Part shown: in pieces, positions 1 through 8,023 of the stretch
How the letters are laid out: each line of letters opens with the position of its first letter
How positions within the stretch are numbered: position 1 is the first letter of the stretch
Source of the DNA: Ruminococcaceae bacterium UBA1425
GTDB lineage: Bacteria > Bacillota > Clostridia > Oscillospirales > Acutalibacteraceae
Assembly (NCBI GenBank): GCA_002329365.1
Contig: DCUB01000047.1
Coordinates: forward strand, 1-51,693
DNA length: 51,693 bases
Direction: 5' to 3'
The notes under the pieces: generated by a model
Databases searched by the model: none
Told to the model about the DNA's origin: nothing
What the model saw: the letters and a program-made list of their open reading frames with translations, nothing else
Made by a program: the position numbers and the translations under genes

Positions 1-130
1 GGAACGGTCTTGACCGTTCCGCGAGTATTTAACCGACTTTCGGAACGCATGAATACGTTCCCTGCCAAGCAGCGCAAAAAAGGGTTTACCGCGCTATTTT
101 CCATTTGTAGGGAACGGTCTTGACCGTTCC
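1..130. repeat. Three GGAACG palindromes (family R)
   Basis: Palindromes lie at 1-20 (GGAACGGTCTTGACCGTTCC), 42-61 (GGAACGCATGAATACGTTCC) and 111-130 (same as the first). The copies at 1-20 and 111-130 run on into GC; the middle copy is reversed, running on into CTGCC. They lie beyond the 3' end of the CAP-protein gene. The same family recurs throughout the intergenic regions of this window. Confidence 0.9.
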
Positions 131-162
131 GCAAATTGAGTTTTATAAAGTCCGAAAGTAAT

Positions 163-1704
163 TTAATACCACAAAAAGCCGAGGAGGAAAATTCTTATTA
201 ATATCTGGTAAAACGTGTATTTTACGGAGACATTGAACGAATCGCTGAATCCTTTGTATGTTACGGTAACCTTTTGAGTACCCGTTTTGTCAAAATAAGT
301 CGGCGAGCATGTAAAGCCGCTTTTTATCTTTTCGTTTTTTCCGTCGGAATAAAAGGCGTTCAGCGTAAGCCCCGAGGTGTTTAGGGTGTCTTTATAATTA
401 TACGAAAGCTTCGCCGGCTTTTCGGCTATAGCTATTGACGTAAGAACACGCGCCGGTGTTGAGGGGTATGTGTTTGTTGTGGTCGTTGTGGTTTGCGTGG
501 TTGTGCTTGTTTCGGTATTGCTGCTTTCCGTTTCGTCGCCAGTCGTAGGTTCTGGTATGTCGTCGAGCGAGAAAAACCTTACGGTATATGAAAGGACAGC
601 GGCCGCGCCGGTTGATTTGTACCTTATTCCGGTTATTTCAATATTGAAATCGCCCGTAAGCGTGTTGCCGATATGATTTACGGAGCCGATGTGGAAGGTG
701 ATGTTAAGCGGGAAATCGTAATTGTCTTCAGGGTTATACCAAAGAAACGCGGTGTCCTCAGAATAGCCGTCGTCGGACGCAGTGAGATTGAAAACCCTGC
801 CGTCTGATTCTCTCGTAATTTTCACCGCCAGCGCGGGAGGATTCGTGATGCTGAATTTATCGGGATTAAGACAGACATTCCACGACTGATTCCGGCTTAT
901 AAATTCATTCGGAAACCATCCGGATGAGGGCCACGATATAAAGTCATAATCAGGAACGGCGGGATTTTCATATCCCACTACATGCGCGGCTGTAAAAATG
1001 TCGCCGTTTTCCGCTGTCGCCTGACCAAAGCCGGTGCCGGAAAGACCGGGTGAAAGAAACCAGCGCCTGTGGGCGACGAACTTAAGGTTTTGCCCCGTGT
1101 CTTCGAAACAGGCGTCAATGAAATCCCTCATGACAATGCCGTTTTCACCGTAATCCTTACCGTATGCGATATTGCTAACGTCCACGGAGTCCTTTCCCTT
1201 TCTGAAAAAGTCATACGTCATGCCGTCAGGCTGGAGAAGATTGCTGCTGTGGCTGGCCTTGCCGTTTGCCGCCATAAGCACGGCACCGTACTGCAGAAAC
1301 TCGCATTTTGACTGCGACAGCGTCAATGCCGGCATTTTTGCCACCTTGCGGTAGAAATTCAGGTAGTTCAAAGAGTCGTTCAGATATCCCTGCCTGAGCG
1401 CGCCCGTGCTAAACGGCGCCGCGACGCTCGGAACAGTATCGTAAGCGGTGCCGTTGTACGGCGTCTTTATGGAATTCCAGAGACTTATAAGCTCTTCTCT
1501 TGTGTTTTCGCCATAACGGCTGGCGCCGCTTATGCTGCCGGGTGATGACGCCGCGCTTTCGGCACCGCCTCCGCGCCGCGAAAAGCCGAAAACAGGCGGT
1601 TCGTAAAGCTCCGCGAAAAAGCCGCCCGCCGCCGCCGCAAGAAAAGTGCCGGTGAGAGCGGCGGTGAGAAGTATGCATAAAACGTCCCTGAACATTTTTT
1701 TCAT
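163..1704 (-). CDS. Secreted CAP-domain protein with Ig-like domain and aromatic C-terminal tail
   Basis: A 513-residue exported protein. Residues 1-28 form a signal peptide (MKKMF, then a hydrophobic run ending in AAAAGG). Residues about 112-245 resemble a CAP/SCP domain: LNFYRKVAKMPAL near the start, a SH at 151-152 after the long helix, and an AHRRWFLSP block at 211-219. A Thr-rich linker (about 390-415) leads to an Ig-like domain of the Big_3 kind (about 416-495, with the typical TGTQKVTVTYKG ending). The last residues, YQILIRIFLLGFLWY, are short, hydrophobic and aromatic. Function is unknown; bacterial CAP proteins are usually extracellular or wall-associated. Transcribed alone, divergent from the T-box operon. 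The ATG at 1704 follows AAAGAAGGGAA. Confidence 0.8.
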   Translation of the reverse strand: MKKMFRDVLCILLTAALTGTFLAAAAGGFFAELYEPPVFGFSRRGGGAESAASSPGSISGASRYGENTREELISLWNSIKTPYNGTAYDTVPSVAAPFSTGALRQGYLNDSLNYLNFYRKVAKMPALTLSQSKCEFLQYGAVLMAANGKASHSSNLLQPDGMTYDFFRKGKDSVDVSNIAYGKDYGENGIVMRDFIDACFEDTGQNLKFVAHRRWFLSPGLSGTGFGQATAENGDIFTAAHVVGYENPAVPDYDFISWPSSGWFPNEFISRNQSWNVCLNPDKFSITNPPALAVKITRESDGRVFNLTASDDGYSEDTAFLWYNPEDNYDFPLNITFHIGSVNHIGNTLTGDFNIEITGIRYKSTGAAAVLSYTVRFFSLDDIPEPTTGDETESSNTETSTTTQTTTTTTNTYPSTPARVLTSIAIAEKPAKLSYNYKDTLNTSGLTLNAFYSDGKNEKIKSGFTCSPTYFDKTGTQKVTVTYKGFSDSFNVSVKYTFYQILIRIFLLGFLWY

Positions 1705-1759
1705 CGATATTCCCTTCTTTCGCGGGTTATGCGGTTATTATGAAACTAACTCTATTATC

Positions 1760-1788
1760 ATTTTAGCAGGAAATTACTGCAATTACAA
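1760..1788 (-). promoter_or_regulatory. Promoter of CAP-protein gene
   Basis: On the minus strand TTGTAA (1788-1783) and TAAAAT (1765-1760) are 17 nt apart, about 55 nt upstream of the ATG at 1704. Pattern match only. Confidence 0.5.
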
Positions 1789-1914
1789 TACATTTTTTGC
1801 CATTCAATATTAAATTTTTGTGAATTTTGACCAATAATTGTATTATCAACAGGGGTGTGTTGGAATAATGCAGCTCCGGCATAACAGGAAAAAGAAGAAA
1901 ACCGGCTAAAAAGC

Positions 1915-1942
1915 TTGACAATATGTCGCGTTGTGGTATAAT
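1915..1942 (+). promoter_or_regulatory. Promoter of T-box/VOR operon
   Basis: TTGACA (1915-1920), a 16-nt spacer, then TATAAT (1937-1942) preceded by TGTGG. This near-consensus sigma-A promoter fires into the T-box leader. Confidence 0.8.
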
Positions 1943-1971
1943 ATATTTCAATGTGAATATATCAAATGCAA

Positions 1972-2218
1972 TGACGGAAACGGGCGTTTCTTTTTACGCT
2001 TCAGAGAGCCGGCGGCAGGTGCGAGCCGGCGCGTGAGGATATCGTCTTATCATTCCCGAGCAGAACGCCTGAACACAATATGTAATTAAGGCGTTACGGA
2101 AGCCCCGTTATCATGGCGCAGACTTGTTTGAGTCTAAGAGCGACTGCCGTTCGGCAGTAATAAGGGTGGTACCGCGGTTTATCGCCGTCCCTGGTTTATA
2201 ACCAAGGACGGCGTTTTT
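1972..2218 (+). ncRNA. T-box leader, isoleucine-type specifier (ATC)
   Basis: A transcriptional T-box riboswitch. Stem I has the distal AGAGAG (2003-2008) and a GCCGG...GCCGGC apical arm around GGCAGGTGCGA. Its base pairs CGGGCGTT (1981-1988) with AACGCCTG (2064-2071). The T-box proper AAGGGTGGTACCGCG is at 2162-2176. The specifier reads as ATC (2049-2051), followed by ATTCCCGAGC. In the well-known glyQS leader the glycine codon GGC is followed by AUUCUUGAGC, so the position matches. ATC is an isoleucine codon. Uncharged tRNA-Ile should favour readthrough into the VOR operon. The class is near certain; the codon call is an alignment by eye. Confidence 0.9.
2183..2218 (+). terminator. T-box regulated terminator
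   Basis: CGCCGTCC (2183-2190) pairs with GGACGGCG (2206-2213), extended inward by TGGTT/AACCA, and is followed by TTTTTT. It overlaps the 3' side of the antiterminator region, as expected for a T-box switch. Confidence 0.9.
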
Positions 2219-2238
2219 TATTGGAGTTGTGTATTAAA

Positions 2239-2907
2239 TTGATTTATAAAAGAGTTACGCTTTTTGCCGGTCATTACGGCAGCGGCAAAACAAACATAGC
2301 CGTCAATTACGCGCTTATGCTGAAAAAGCGTGAGGACGACGTCGCAATAGCCGACCTCGACATCGTGAACCCCTATTTCCGCACGAAGGACAGCATGGAT
2401 GTCATTGAAAAAGCAGGCATACGGCTGATTTCCTCCGATTATGCCGGGTCAAACGTCGACATCCCCGCGCTGCCGTCCGAGGCTTACTCATTGGTGCAGA
2501 ACAAGCGTCTTCACGCCGTTATAGACGTTGGCGGCGATGACAGGGGAGCCACCGCGCTCGGGCGCTATGTGCCTTATCTGCTCGACGAAAACAACTATGA
2601 AATGCTTTTCGTTATAAACAGGTTCCGCCCTCTTACGGCCGACGCCGAAAGCACCGTCAGAATAATGAAGGAGATTGAATCGGCGTGCAAAATGAGGTTC
2701 ACGTCGCTGGTGCACAACTCGAATCTCGGCGCCGAGACGACGGCGGAGGATATTTTTAGCTCCGTTTCCTACGCCGAAAACGTTTCGCGGCTTTCGGGGC
2801 TGCCCGTCAAAATGACGGCTGCGCGCGAGGATATCGCGGGAGAGCTTACAGGCAGGATTGAAAACATTTTTCCCATAAGGCTTCACATATACGGCTTTAT
2901 GAATTAA
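2239..2907 (+). CDS. P-loop ATPase (ParA/CobQ-like), first gene of the VOR operon
   Basis: A protein of about 222 residues. A Walker A motif, GHYGSGKT, lies close to the N-terminus, followed by IADLDIVNPYF (a MinD/ParA-type switch region) and DVGGDDRGA. This resembles SIMIBI-class P-loop NTPases. The substrate is not known. Open reading extends upstream to a TTG at 2221. I prefer the TTG at 2239 because it places the P-loop where relatives have it, although the only Shine-Dalgarno (GGAG, 2222-2225) is then 13 nt away. It sits 13 nt before the ferredoxin gene and shares the T-box. A role in assembling or maturing the oxidoreductase is possible but not shown. Confidence 0.75.
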   Translation: MIYKRVTLFAGHYGSGKTNIAVNYALMLKKREDDVAIADLDIVNPYFRTKDSMDVIEKAGIRLISSDYAGSNVDIPALPSEAYSLVQNKRLHAVIDVGGDDRGATALGRYVPYLLDENNYEMLFVINRFRPLTADAESTVRIMKEIESACKMRFTSLVHNSNLGAETTAEDIFSSVSYAENVSRLSGLPVKMTAAREDIAGELTGRIENIFPIRLHIYGFMN

Positions 2908-2920
2908 AGGAGGAAGAGAT

Positions 2921-3127
2921 ATGGCAATGGTAACGTTCGATACGGACAGATGCAAGGGCTGCGGACTGTGCGTCACCGTCTGTCCGAAAAAAATCGTCGT
3001 GCTGGCGGCTGACAAAATCAACGCAAAGGGCTACAGCCCCGCGGAGGTTTCCGATATGTCACTTTGTATCGGCTGCGCTTTCTGCGCCAAGATGTGTCCC
3101 GACTGCGTAATCACGGTAGAGAAGTAA
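2921..3127 (+). CDS. vorD: 2x[4Fe-4S] ferredoxin subunit of 2-oxoacid oxidoreductase
   Basis: A 68-residue ferredoxin with two clusters, each showing the four-cysteine motif: CKGCGLCVTVCP and CIGCAFCAKMCP. In VOR/KOR-type enzymes this small subunit carries electrons between the thiamine site and soluble ferredoxin. The ATG follows GGAGGAAGAGAT. It is the second gene of the T-box operon, immediately before the alpha subunit. The length and position match the delta subunit of 2-oxoacid:ferredoxin oxidoreductases. The gene symbol reflects this context rather than substrate proof. Confidence 0.88.
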   Translation: MAMVTFDTDRCKGCGLCVTVCPKKIVVLAADKINAKGYSPAEVSDMSLCIGCAFCAKMCPDCVITVEK

Positions 3128-3152
3128 GTGTTTTGAAAGGTGTGAAAATTAC

Positions 3153-4214
3153 ATGTCCGAAAAAGTTTTGATGAAGGGCAATGAGGCAATAGCCGAGGCC
3201 GCAATAATGGCGGGCTGCCGTCACTACTTCGGCTACCCCATCACCCCACAGACGGAGATAGCCGCGTATATGTCAAAGCGTATGCCGCAGATAGACGGAG
3301 TCTTTCTGCAGGCTGAAAGCGAGATAGCGGCAATAAATATGGTTATCGGCGTTTCCTCGACGGGAAAGCACGTCATGACCTCAAGCTCAAGCCCGGGAAT
3401 ATCGCTTAAGAGCGAGGGGCTTTCATATCTTGCCGGCTGCGACCTTCCCGCGTTTGTGGTAAACGTGCAAAGGGGCGGCCCGGGTTTAGGCGGCATTCAG
3501 CCCTCGCAGTCCGACTACTGGCAGGCAACAAGAGCCTCCGGTCACGGCGATTTCCGCCGTATAGTGCTTGCGCCCGACTCCGTTCAGGAGATGGTAAGCC
3601 TTACCTTCAAGGGCTTCGACCTTGCCGACAAATACCGCATGACAACGCTGCTGCTCGCCGATGGCACTATTGGTCAGATGATGGAGCCCGTCAGCTTAGA
3701 TATGGGCGAGGTCACAAAATACGAAAAGCCGTGGGCGGTAACGGGCACAAAGGGCATAAGAAAGCCAAACATCGTAAATTCGCTTTTCCTCCAGCCGGAG
3801 GTGCTTGAAAAATATAACATAGAGCGTTACGAACGCTATAAGACAGTTGAGGAAAATGAGGTCATGTACGAGGAGTACATGATGGATGACGCCGAATTCT
3901 GCATTGTAGCCTTCGGCATTGCCGCCCGCGTCGCGAAAAACGCCATCAAGCAGGCGCGCGAAAAGGGCATAAAGGCGGGAATGATACGTCCAATAACATT
4001 GTGGCCGTTCCCGAAGGCGGCGCTCGCGAAGGCCGCCGAAAAGGTAAGGGCGTTTATAAGCGTGGAGCTTTCCATGGGCCAGATGATAGACGACGTGGAG
4101 CTGTCCATTCGCTGCAAAAAGCCCGTTATTCTCTGCTCGAGAGTCGGAGGCATGATACCGACGCCTGAAAATGTTCTTGCCGCGCTTGACGAAGCCGGCA
4201 AAATAGGAGGTTGA
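3153..4214 (+). CDS. vorB: 2-oxoacid:ferredoxin oxidoreductase, alpha subunit (VorB-like)
   Basis: A 353-residue alpha subunit. The N-terminal pyrimidine-binding part shows YPITPQTEIA and the E-rich LQAESEIAAINMV, followed by SSSSPGISL and RGGPGLGGIQPSQSDYWQA, all typical of VorB/KorA proteins. With the beta and gamma subunits and ferredoxin it forms a cytosolic CoA- and ferredoxin-dependent enzyme for 2-oxo acids, able to work as an oxidative decarboxylase or a reductive carboxylase. Preference for branched-chain acids is inferred from the isoleucine T-box; sequence alone does not separate VOR from KOR. It ends in TGA right after the AGGAGG of the beta gene. Confidence 0.9.
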   Translation: MSEKVLMKGNEAIAEAAIMAGCRHYFGYPITPQTEIAAYMSKRMPQIDGVFLQAESEIAAINMVIGVSSTGKHVMTSSSSPGISLKSEGLSYLAGCDLPAFVVNVQRGGPGLGGIQPSQSDYWQATRASGHGDFRRIVLAPDSVQEMVSLTFKGFDLADKYRMTTLLLADGTIGQMMEPVSLDMGEVTKYEKPWAVTGTKGIRKPNIVNSLFLQPEVLEKYNIERYERYKTVEENEVMYEEYMMDDAEFCIVAFGIAARVAKNAIKQAREKGIKAGMIRPITLWPFPKAALAKAAEKVRAFISVELSMGQMIDDVELSIRCKKPVILCSRVGGMIPTPENVLAALDEAGKIGG

Positions 4215-4219
4215 CTAAA

Positions 4220-4972
4220 ATGGTTGTTTTTCAAAAACCGAAGGCTCTTACGGACGCAGTATTAACATATTGTCCCGGCTGCACACACGGAATTATCCAC
4301 CGCCTTGTAGCCGAGGCTATCGACGAGCTGGGCGTTATGGGCGATACGATAGGCGTCGCTCCCGTCGGCTGCTCCGTCATGGCATATAATTTCTTCAATG
4401 TCGATATGGTTCAGGCTGCCCACGGGCGCGCCCCGGCAGTCGCGACAGGCATAAAAAGGTCAGACCCGAAAAAGATAGTGTTTACCTATCAGGGCGACGG
4501 TGATCTTGCCGCTATTGGCACCGCCGAAACCGTCCACTCCGCGGCAAGAGGCGAGAATATAACCATAATCTTCGTAAACAACGCCATTTACGGCATGACG
4601 GGCGGTCAGATGGCGCCAACGACGCTGCCGAAAATGGTAACGCAGACCTCGCCCTACGGGCGCGACGTCGAAAAGGTGGGCTATCCCGTCAAGGTCTGCG
4701 AGCTTCTGCAGAATGTCGACGGCGCGGCATATATCGAGCGCGTTTCCGTCGACAACATCAAAAACATAAACAACGCGAAAAAAGCTATATTAAAGGCGTT
4801 CACATACCAGACGCAGGGCAAGGGTTTCTCGCTTATCGAGGTGCTTTCCACCTGCCCCACAAACTGGGGCCTTTCGCCGGAAAAAGCGCTCGAATGGCTC
4901 AGAGAAAACATGATTCCGTATTATCCTTTGGGCTGCTACAAGGATAAATACGCACAGGAGGCGGCAAAATGA
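4220..4972 (+). CDS. vorA: 2-oxoacid:ferredoxin oxidoreductase, beta (TPP) subunit
   Basis: A 250-residue thiamine pyrophosphate subunit. It begins CPGCTHG (cluster- and substrate-side motif). The TPP/Mg motif GDGDLAAIG is followed 30 residues later by NNAIYGMTGGQ. I start at the ATG at 4220, which sits 9 nt after AGGAGG (4205-4210). The in-frame TTG at 4211 directly abuts that sequence and is unlikely. It overlaps the gamma gene by ATGA, so translation is probably coupled. Together with the alpha subunit it forms the catalytic core. Confidence 0.92.
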   Translation: MVVFQKPKALTDAVLTYCPGCTHGIIHRLVAEAIDELGVMGDTIGVAPVGCSVMAYNFFNVDMVQAAHGRAPAVATGIKRSDPKKIVFTYQGDGDLAAIGTAETVHSAARGENITIIFVNNAIYGMTGGQMAPTTLPKMVTQTSPYGRDVEKVGYPVKVCELLQNVDGAAYIERVSVDNIKNINNAKKAILKAFTYQTQGKGFSLIEVLSTCPTNWGLSPEKALEWLRENMIPYYPLGCYKDKYAQEAAK

Positions 4973-5505
4973 GCACAAAACAGGTTTTATTCGCCGGCTT
5001 CGGCGGTCAGGGAATCTTATTTACCGGCAAATTTCTCGCTTACGAGGGGCTTTTGAGCGGGCGCGAGGTAAGCTGGCTTCCGTCCTACGGCCCCGAAATG
5101 AGAGGCGGCACGGCAAACTGCAGCGTTATCCTGAGCGATACGCCCGTAGGCTCGCCGATAGTCACAAACCCCGATATTCTTATAGCCATGAACCTGCCAT
5201 CGCTCGACAAGTACGAGGATGCGACAGTATCGGGAGGGCAGATATTTGTAGACTCCTCCCTGATTGAGAGAAAGGTTAAAAGAAGCGACGTCGAGGCAAA
5301 CTATATCCCCGCCACAAAGCTTGCCGCCGACGAAAATCTGACGGGGCTTGCCAATATGATAATATTAGGCAAGGTTTTACGCCACACGGAGCTGATGGAC
5401 TACAAAAACGTCGGGCGCGCTATGGCGAAGATAGTTTCGGCAAAGCGCAAAAATCTATACGACCTCAATCTGAAGGCAATCGAGCTGGGTTACAGCTACG
5501 AATAA
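4969..5505 (+). CDS. vorC: 2-oxoacid:ferredoxin oxidoreductase, gamma subunit
   Basis: A 178-residue gamma subunit. The opening FAGFGGQGILFTGK is the glycine-rich CoA/nucleotide-binding start of this family. SYGPEMRGGTANC follows and is nearly invariant in it. Start and stop overlap the beta gene (ATGA), so the two are translationally coupled. The enzyme is therefore a four-gene VOR/KOR type (separate alpha, beta, gamma and ferredoxin) and not a fused PFOR. About 60 nt separate it from the regulator downstream. Confidence 0.92.
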   Translation: MSTKQVLFAGFGGQGILFTGKFLAYEGLLSGREVSWLPSYGPEMRGGTANCSVILSDTPVGSPIVTNPDILIAMNLPSLDKYEDATVSGGQIFVDSSLIERKVKRSDVEANYIPATKLAADENLTGLANMIILGKVLRHTELMDYKNVGRAMAKIVSAKRKNLYDLNLKAIELGYSYE

Positions 5506-5568
5506 TATACAGCAAGGACGAAAAAAATTACGAAAAGGCAAAATTAAAAACCGAAAGGAGTGCCCGTC

Positions 5569-6120
5569 ATGACAGAGCAACTAAAGGAAATCGGCACAAG
5601 GCTGCGTGCAATGCGAATTATCTGCGAATACACGCCCGAGGAGATTGCCGCAAAGCTTGGCATCACCGTCGAGGAGTACCTCGAATACGAGGAGGGCCGG
5701 AAGGACTTTTCATTCAGCTTCCTCTACAACTGCGCAGAGATTTTCGGCATAGACGTTTACGAGATTATGAGCGGAGACACCGCAAAGCTGTCGACATGCA
5801 GCGTCGTCAAGAAAGGACACGGCTTTGAGGTCAAACGCAACGAGGCGTACGATTACAGACATCTTGCCTACACGTTCAAAAACAAAAAGGCCGAGCCTTT
5901 TCTCGTAACGGTCGAATACAGCGCGGACGTACCCACCTTTCATGCCCACGAGGGCCAGGAATTCAACTACATGCTGTCGGGCAAAATGACGCTGTACATC
6001 GGCTCCATTTCCTACGAGCTTGAAGCGGGCGACAGCGTTTACTTTGATTCGAGCATTCCGCACACTGTCCAGACAATCGAGAAGGAGCCCGCCCAGTTTA
6101 TCGCGGTTGTTATGAAATAA
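5569..6120 (+). CDS. XRE-family regulator with C-terminal cupin
   Basis: A 183-residue two-domain protein. Residues about 5-65 form an XRE helix-turn-helix (EIGTRLRAMRIICEYTPEEIAAKLG...EEYLEYEEG). Residues about 100-180 form a cupin_2 barrel with FHAHEGQEFNYMLSGKM and GDSVYFDSSIPH, which supply the metal-binding histidines and acidic residue. Such proteins sense small ligands and often regulate adjacent metabolic genes. Here it lies between VOR and the acyl-CoA synthetase, so branched acids or their CoA esters are candidate ligands (inference). The ATG at 5569 follows AAAGGAG; the in-frame GTG at 5560 lies inside that ribosome binding site. Confidence 0.88.
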   Translation: MTEQLKEIGTRLRAMRIICEYTPEEIAAKLGITVEEYLEYEEGRKDFSFSFLYNCAEIFGIDVYEIMSGDTAKLSTCSVVKKGHGFEVKRNEAYDYRHLAYTFKNKKAEPFLVTVEYSADVPTFHAHEGQEFNYMLSGKMTLYIGSISYELEAGDSVYFDSSIPHTVQTIEKEPAQFIAVVMK

Positions 6121-6132
6121 TAGGAGGCAATT

Positions 6133-7830
6133 ATGGCTTTTTACGAAAAATATACCGGCAGAAGCAGGGATTCCTTCACTTCTCTTGAGGACGCTCAACA
6201 AAACTACCGTCTCACATGGCCGGACGACTTCAATTTCGCCTACGACGTTATCGACATTCTGGGAACGGAAAAGCCCGACAAGCTTGCGATGCTGTGGGTT
6301 TCGGCGAACGACGAGGAAAAGAGAATAACCTTCGGCGATATGATGACCGAGTCAAACCGCGTTGCAAAATACCTTTACTCGTCGGGTATCCGCAAGGGCG
6401 ACCCCGTGCTTCTTGTTCTTAAGCGCAGCTATCTGTTCTGGTACTGTATGCTCGCGCTTCATAAAATCGGTGCTATCGCGGTTCAGGCGACACACATGCT
6501 CACCGCAAAGGACTATATCTACCGCTGCAACGCGGGAGAAATAAAGGCAGTAATCATAACCGGCGACGGCGACTGCACCGAGCATTTCGACGAGGGCGCC
6601 GACAAGTGCGAAACTGTCGGGCTTAAGTTCGTCACAAAGCACAAGTCGCCTCCCGGCGGCGGCTGGCTCGACTTCGAGTCCGGCTTTGAAGCTATGGACG
6701 ACAACTGGACGCGCCTCACGGGAGACGAAAAAACGATGGCGACGGACACGATGCTTATGTCCTTCTCGTCCGGCACCACGGGATACCCGAAGATGATTCT
6801 TCACGATTTTACATACCCATTAGGTCACATCATGACAGGCGTTTTCTGGCACCGCGTCGTCGACGGAGGGCTTCACTTCACTATCTCCGACACCGGCTGG
6901 CTTAAATCGCTGTGGGGCAAAATGTACGGTCAATGGCTCGGCGAATCGGCGGTGTTTACATACGATTTTGAAAAATTCGACCCCACCGATATTCTCTCAA
7001 AGCTTGACAAGTACAAGATAACGACGTTCTGCGTGCCGCCCACAATGTACAGGTTTTTGCTCCAGCAGGACGTTACAAAATACGACCTTTCCTCCTTAAA
7101 GCATTGCTGCACTGCGGGCGAAGCGCTTAATCCCCAGATTTTCGAGGAATGGAAGCATTATACGGGGCTTGAGATTTACGAGGGCTTCGGGCAGACGGAA
7201 ACGACGCTGTGCATCTCCACGATTTATCCGTTGATGAAGCCCGTTCCCGGCTGTATCGGGCTTGCAACACCCGGCTACGACGTCAGGATAATAAACGAAC
7301 AGGGCGAGGAGTGCGAGCCGGGAGTCACGGGCGAGGTCTGCATTGCCTTCGATTCTATGGAAACGAGGCCGAGAGGTCTGCTTAAGGGCTACTACAAAAA
7401 CCCCGAGGAGACGGCGAGAGCCATGCACGACGGCTATTACCACACCGGCGACACGGCATACAGGGACGAAAACGGGCTTTTCAACTATGTGGGCAGGAAC
7501 GACGACGTAATCAAGTCGTCAGGCTATCGTATAGGCCCATTCGAGGTCGAGAGCGTTATGCTCGAGCATCCGGCCGTGCTTGAGGTTGCCGTAACAGGCG
7601 TACCTGACACCATTCGCGGCTTTAACGTCAAGGCGACGGTTGTGCTTAAAAACGGATATACGGCGTCCGACGAGCTTGCCCATGAGCTTCAGGAATACGT
7701 CAAGAAAAACACCGCGCCGTACAAATATCCGAGGGTAATAGAGTTCGTGGATTCGCTGCCTAAAACAATCAGCGGCAAGATAAGGCGTGTTGAAATCCGT
7801 CAGAACGACATGAACAAGATGAATAAATAG
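6133..7830 (+). CDS. AMP-forming acyl-CoA synthetase
   Basis: A 565-residue member of the ANL adenylating superfamily. Motifs in order: SSGTTGYPKM (P-loop), GFGQTET (A5), YYHTGDTAYRDENG (A7), SSGYRIGPFEVES (A8 hinge) and SGKIRR (A10, catalytic lysine). It converts a carboxylic acid, ATP and CoA into acyl-CoA, AMP and PPi in the cytosol. It is the last gene of the T-box operon, 12 nt after the regulator. In a reductive-carboxylation pathway it would activate exogenous 2-methylbutyrate, isobutyrate or isovalerate for VOR; in the opposite direction the pairing would be less logical. The substrate is inferred from context only. Confidence 0.9.
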   Translation: MAFYEKYTGRSRDSFTSLEDAQQNYRLTWPDDFNFAYDVIDILGTEKPDKLAMLWVSANDEEKRITFGDMMTESNRVAKYLYSSGIRKGDPVLLVLKRSYLFWYCMLALHKIGAIAVQATHMLTAKDYIYRCNAGEIKAVIITGDGDCTEHFDEGADKCETVGLKFVTKHKSPPGGGWLDFESGFEAMDDNWTRLTGDEKTMATDTMLMSFSSGTTGYPKMILHDFTYPLGHIMTGVFWHRVVDGGLHFTISDTGWLKSLWGKMYGQWLGESAVFTYDFEKFDPTDILSKLDKYKITTFCVPPTMYRFLLQQDVTKYDLSSLKHCCTAGEALNPQIFEEWKHYTGLEIYEGFGQTETTLCISTIYPLMKPVPGCIGLATPGYDVRIINEQGEECEPGVTGEVCIAFDSMETRPRGLLKGYYKNPEETARAMHDGYYHTGDTAYRDENGLFNYVGRNDDVIKSSGYRIGPFEVESVMLEHPAVLEVAVTGVPDTIRGFNVKATVVLKNGYTASDELAHELQEYVKKNTAPYKYPRVIEFVDSLPKTISGKIRRVEIRQNDMNKMNK

Positions 7831-7847
7831 GTTCAACCTAAACGAAC

Positions 7848-7966
7848 GGAACGGTCAAGACCGTTCCCTGCGAATGCAGTTTTTCCGTGATAGGAAAACA
7901 GCATGTGGGGATTGTCTTGACCGTTCCGCTGATATTTTAAAGGGACACGGCGTGCCGTGTCCCTTT
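7848..7966. repeat. R and P palindromes after the acyl-CoA synthetase
   Basis: A full R palindrome at 7848-7867 (GGAACGGTCAAGACCGTTCC), a right-half remnant at 7914-7927, and a P palindrome at 7939-7966 (12-bp stem AAAGGGACACGG/CCGTGTCCCTTT, loop CGTG). The P hairpin could act as a weak terminator between the convergent genes. Nothing else was recognised in 7831-8023. Confidence 0.85.
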
Positions 7967-8023
7967 GTCGGTGCAATTTTGGTTTTATTTTCAAATAAGT
8001 TTTCTGCAAAAGCCTGTCATGCC

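Noticed and set aside
1..130. CRISPR array
   Set aside because: Repeats are palindromes with irregular spacing, opposite orientations and variable centres, and no cas genes are present.
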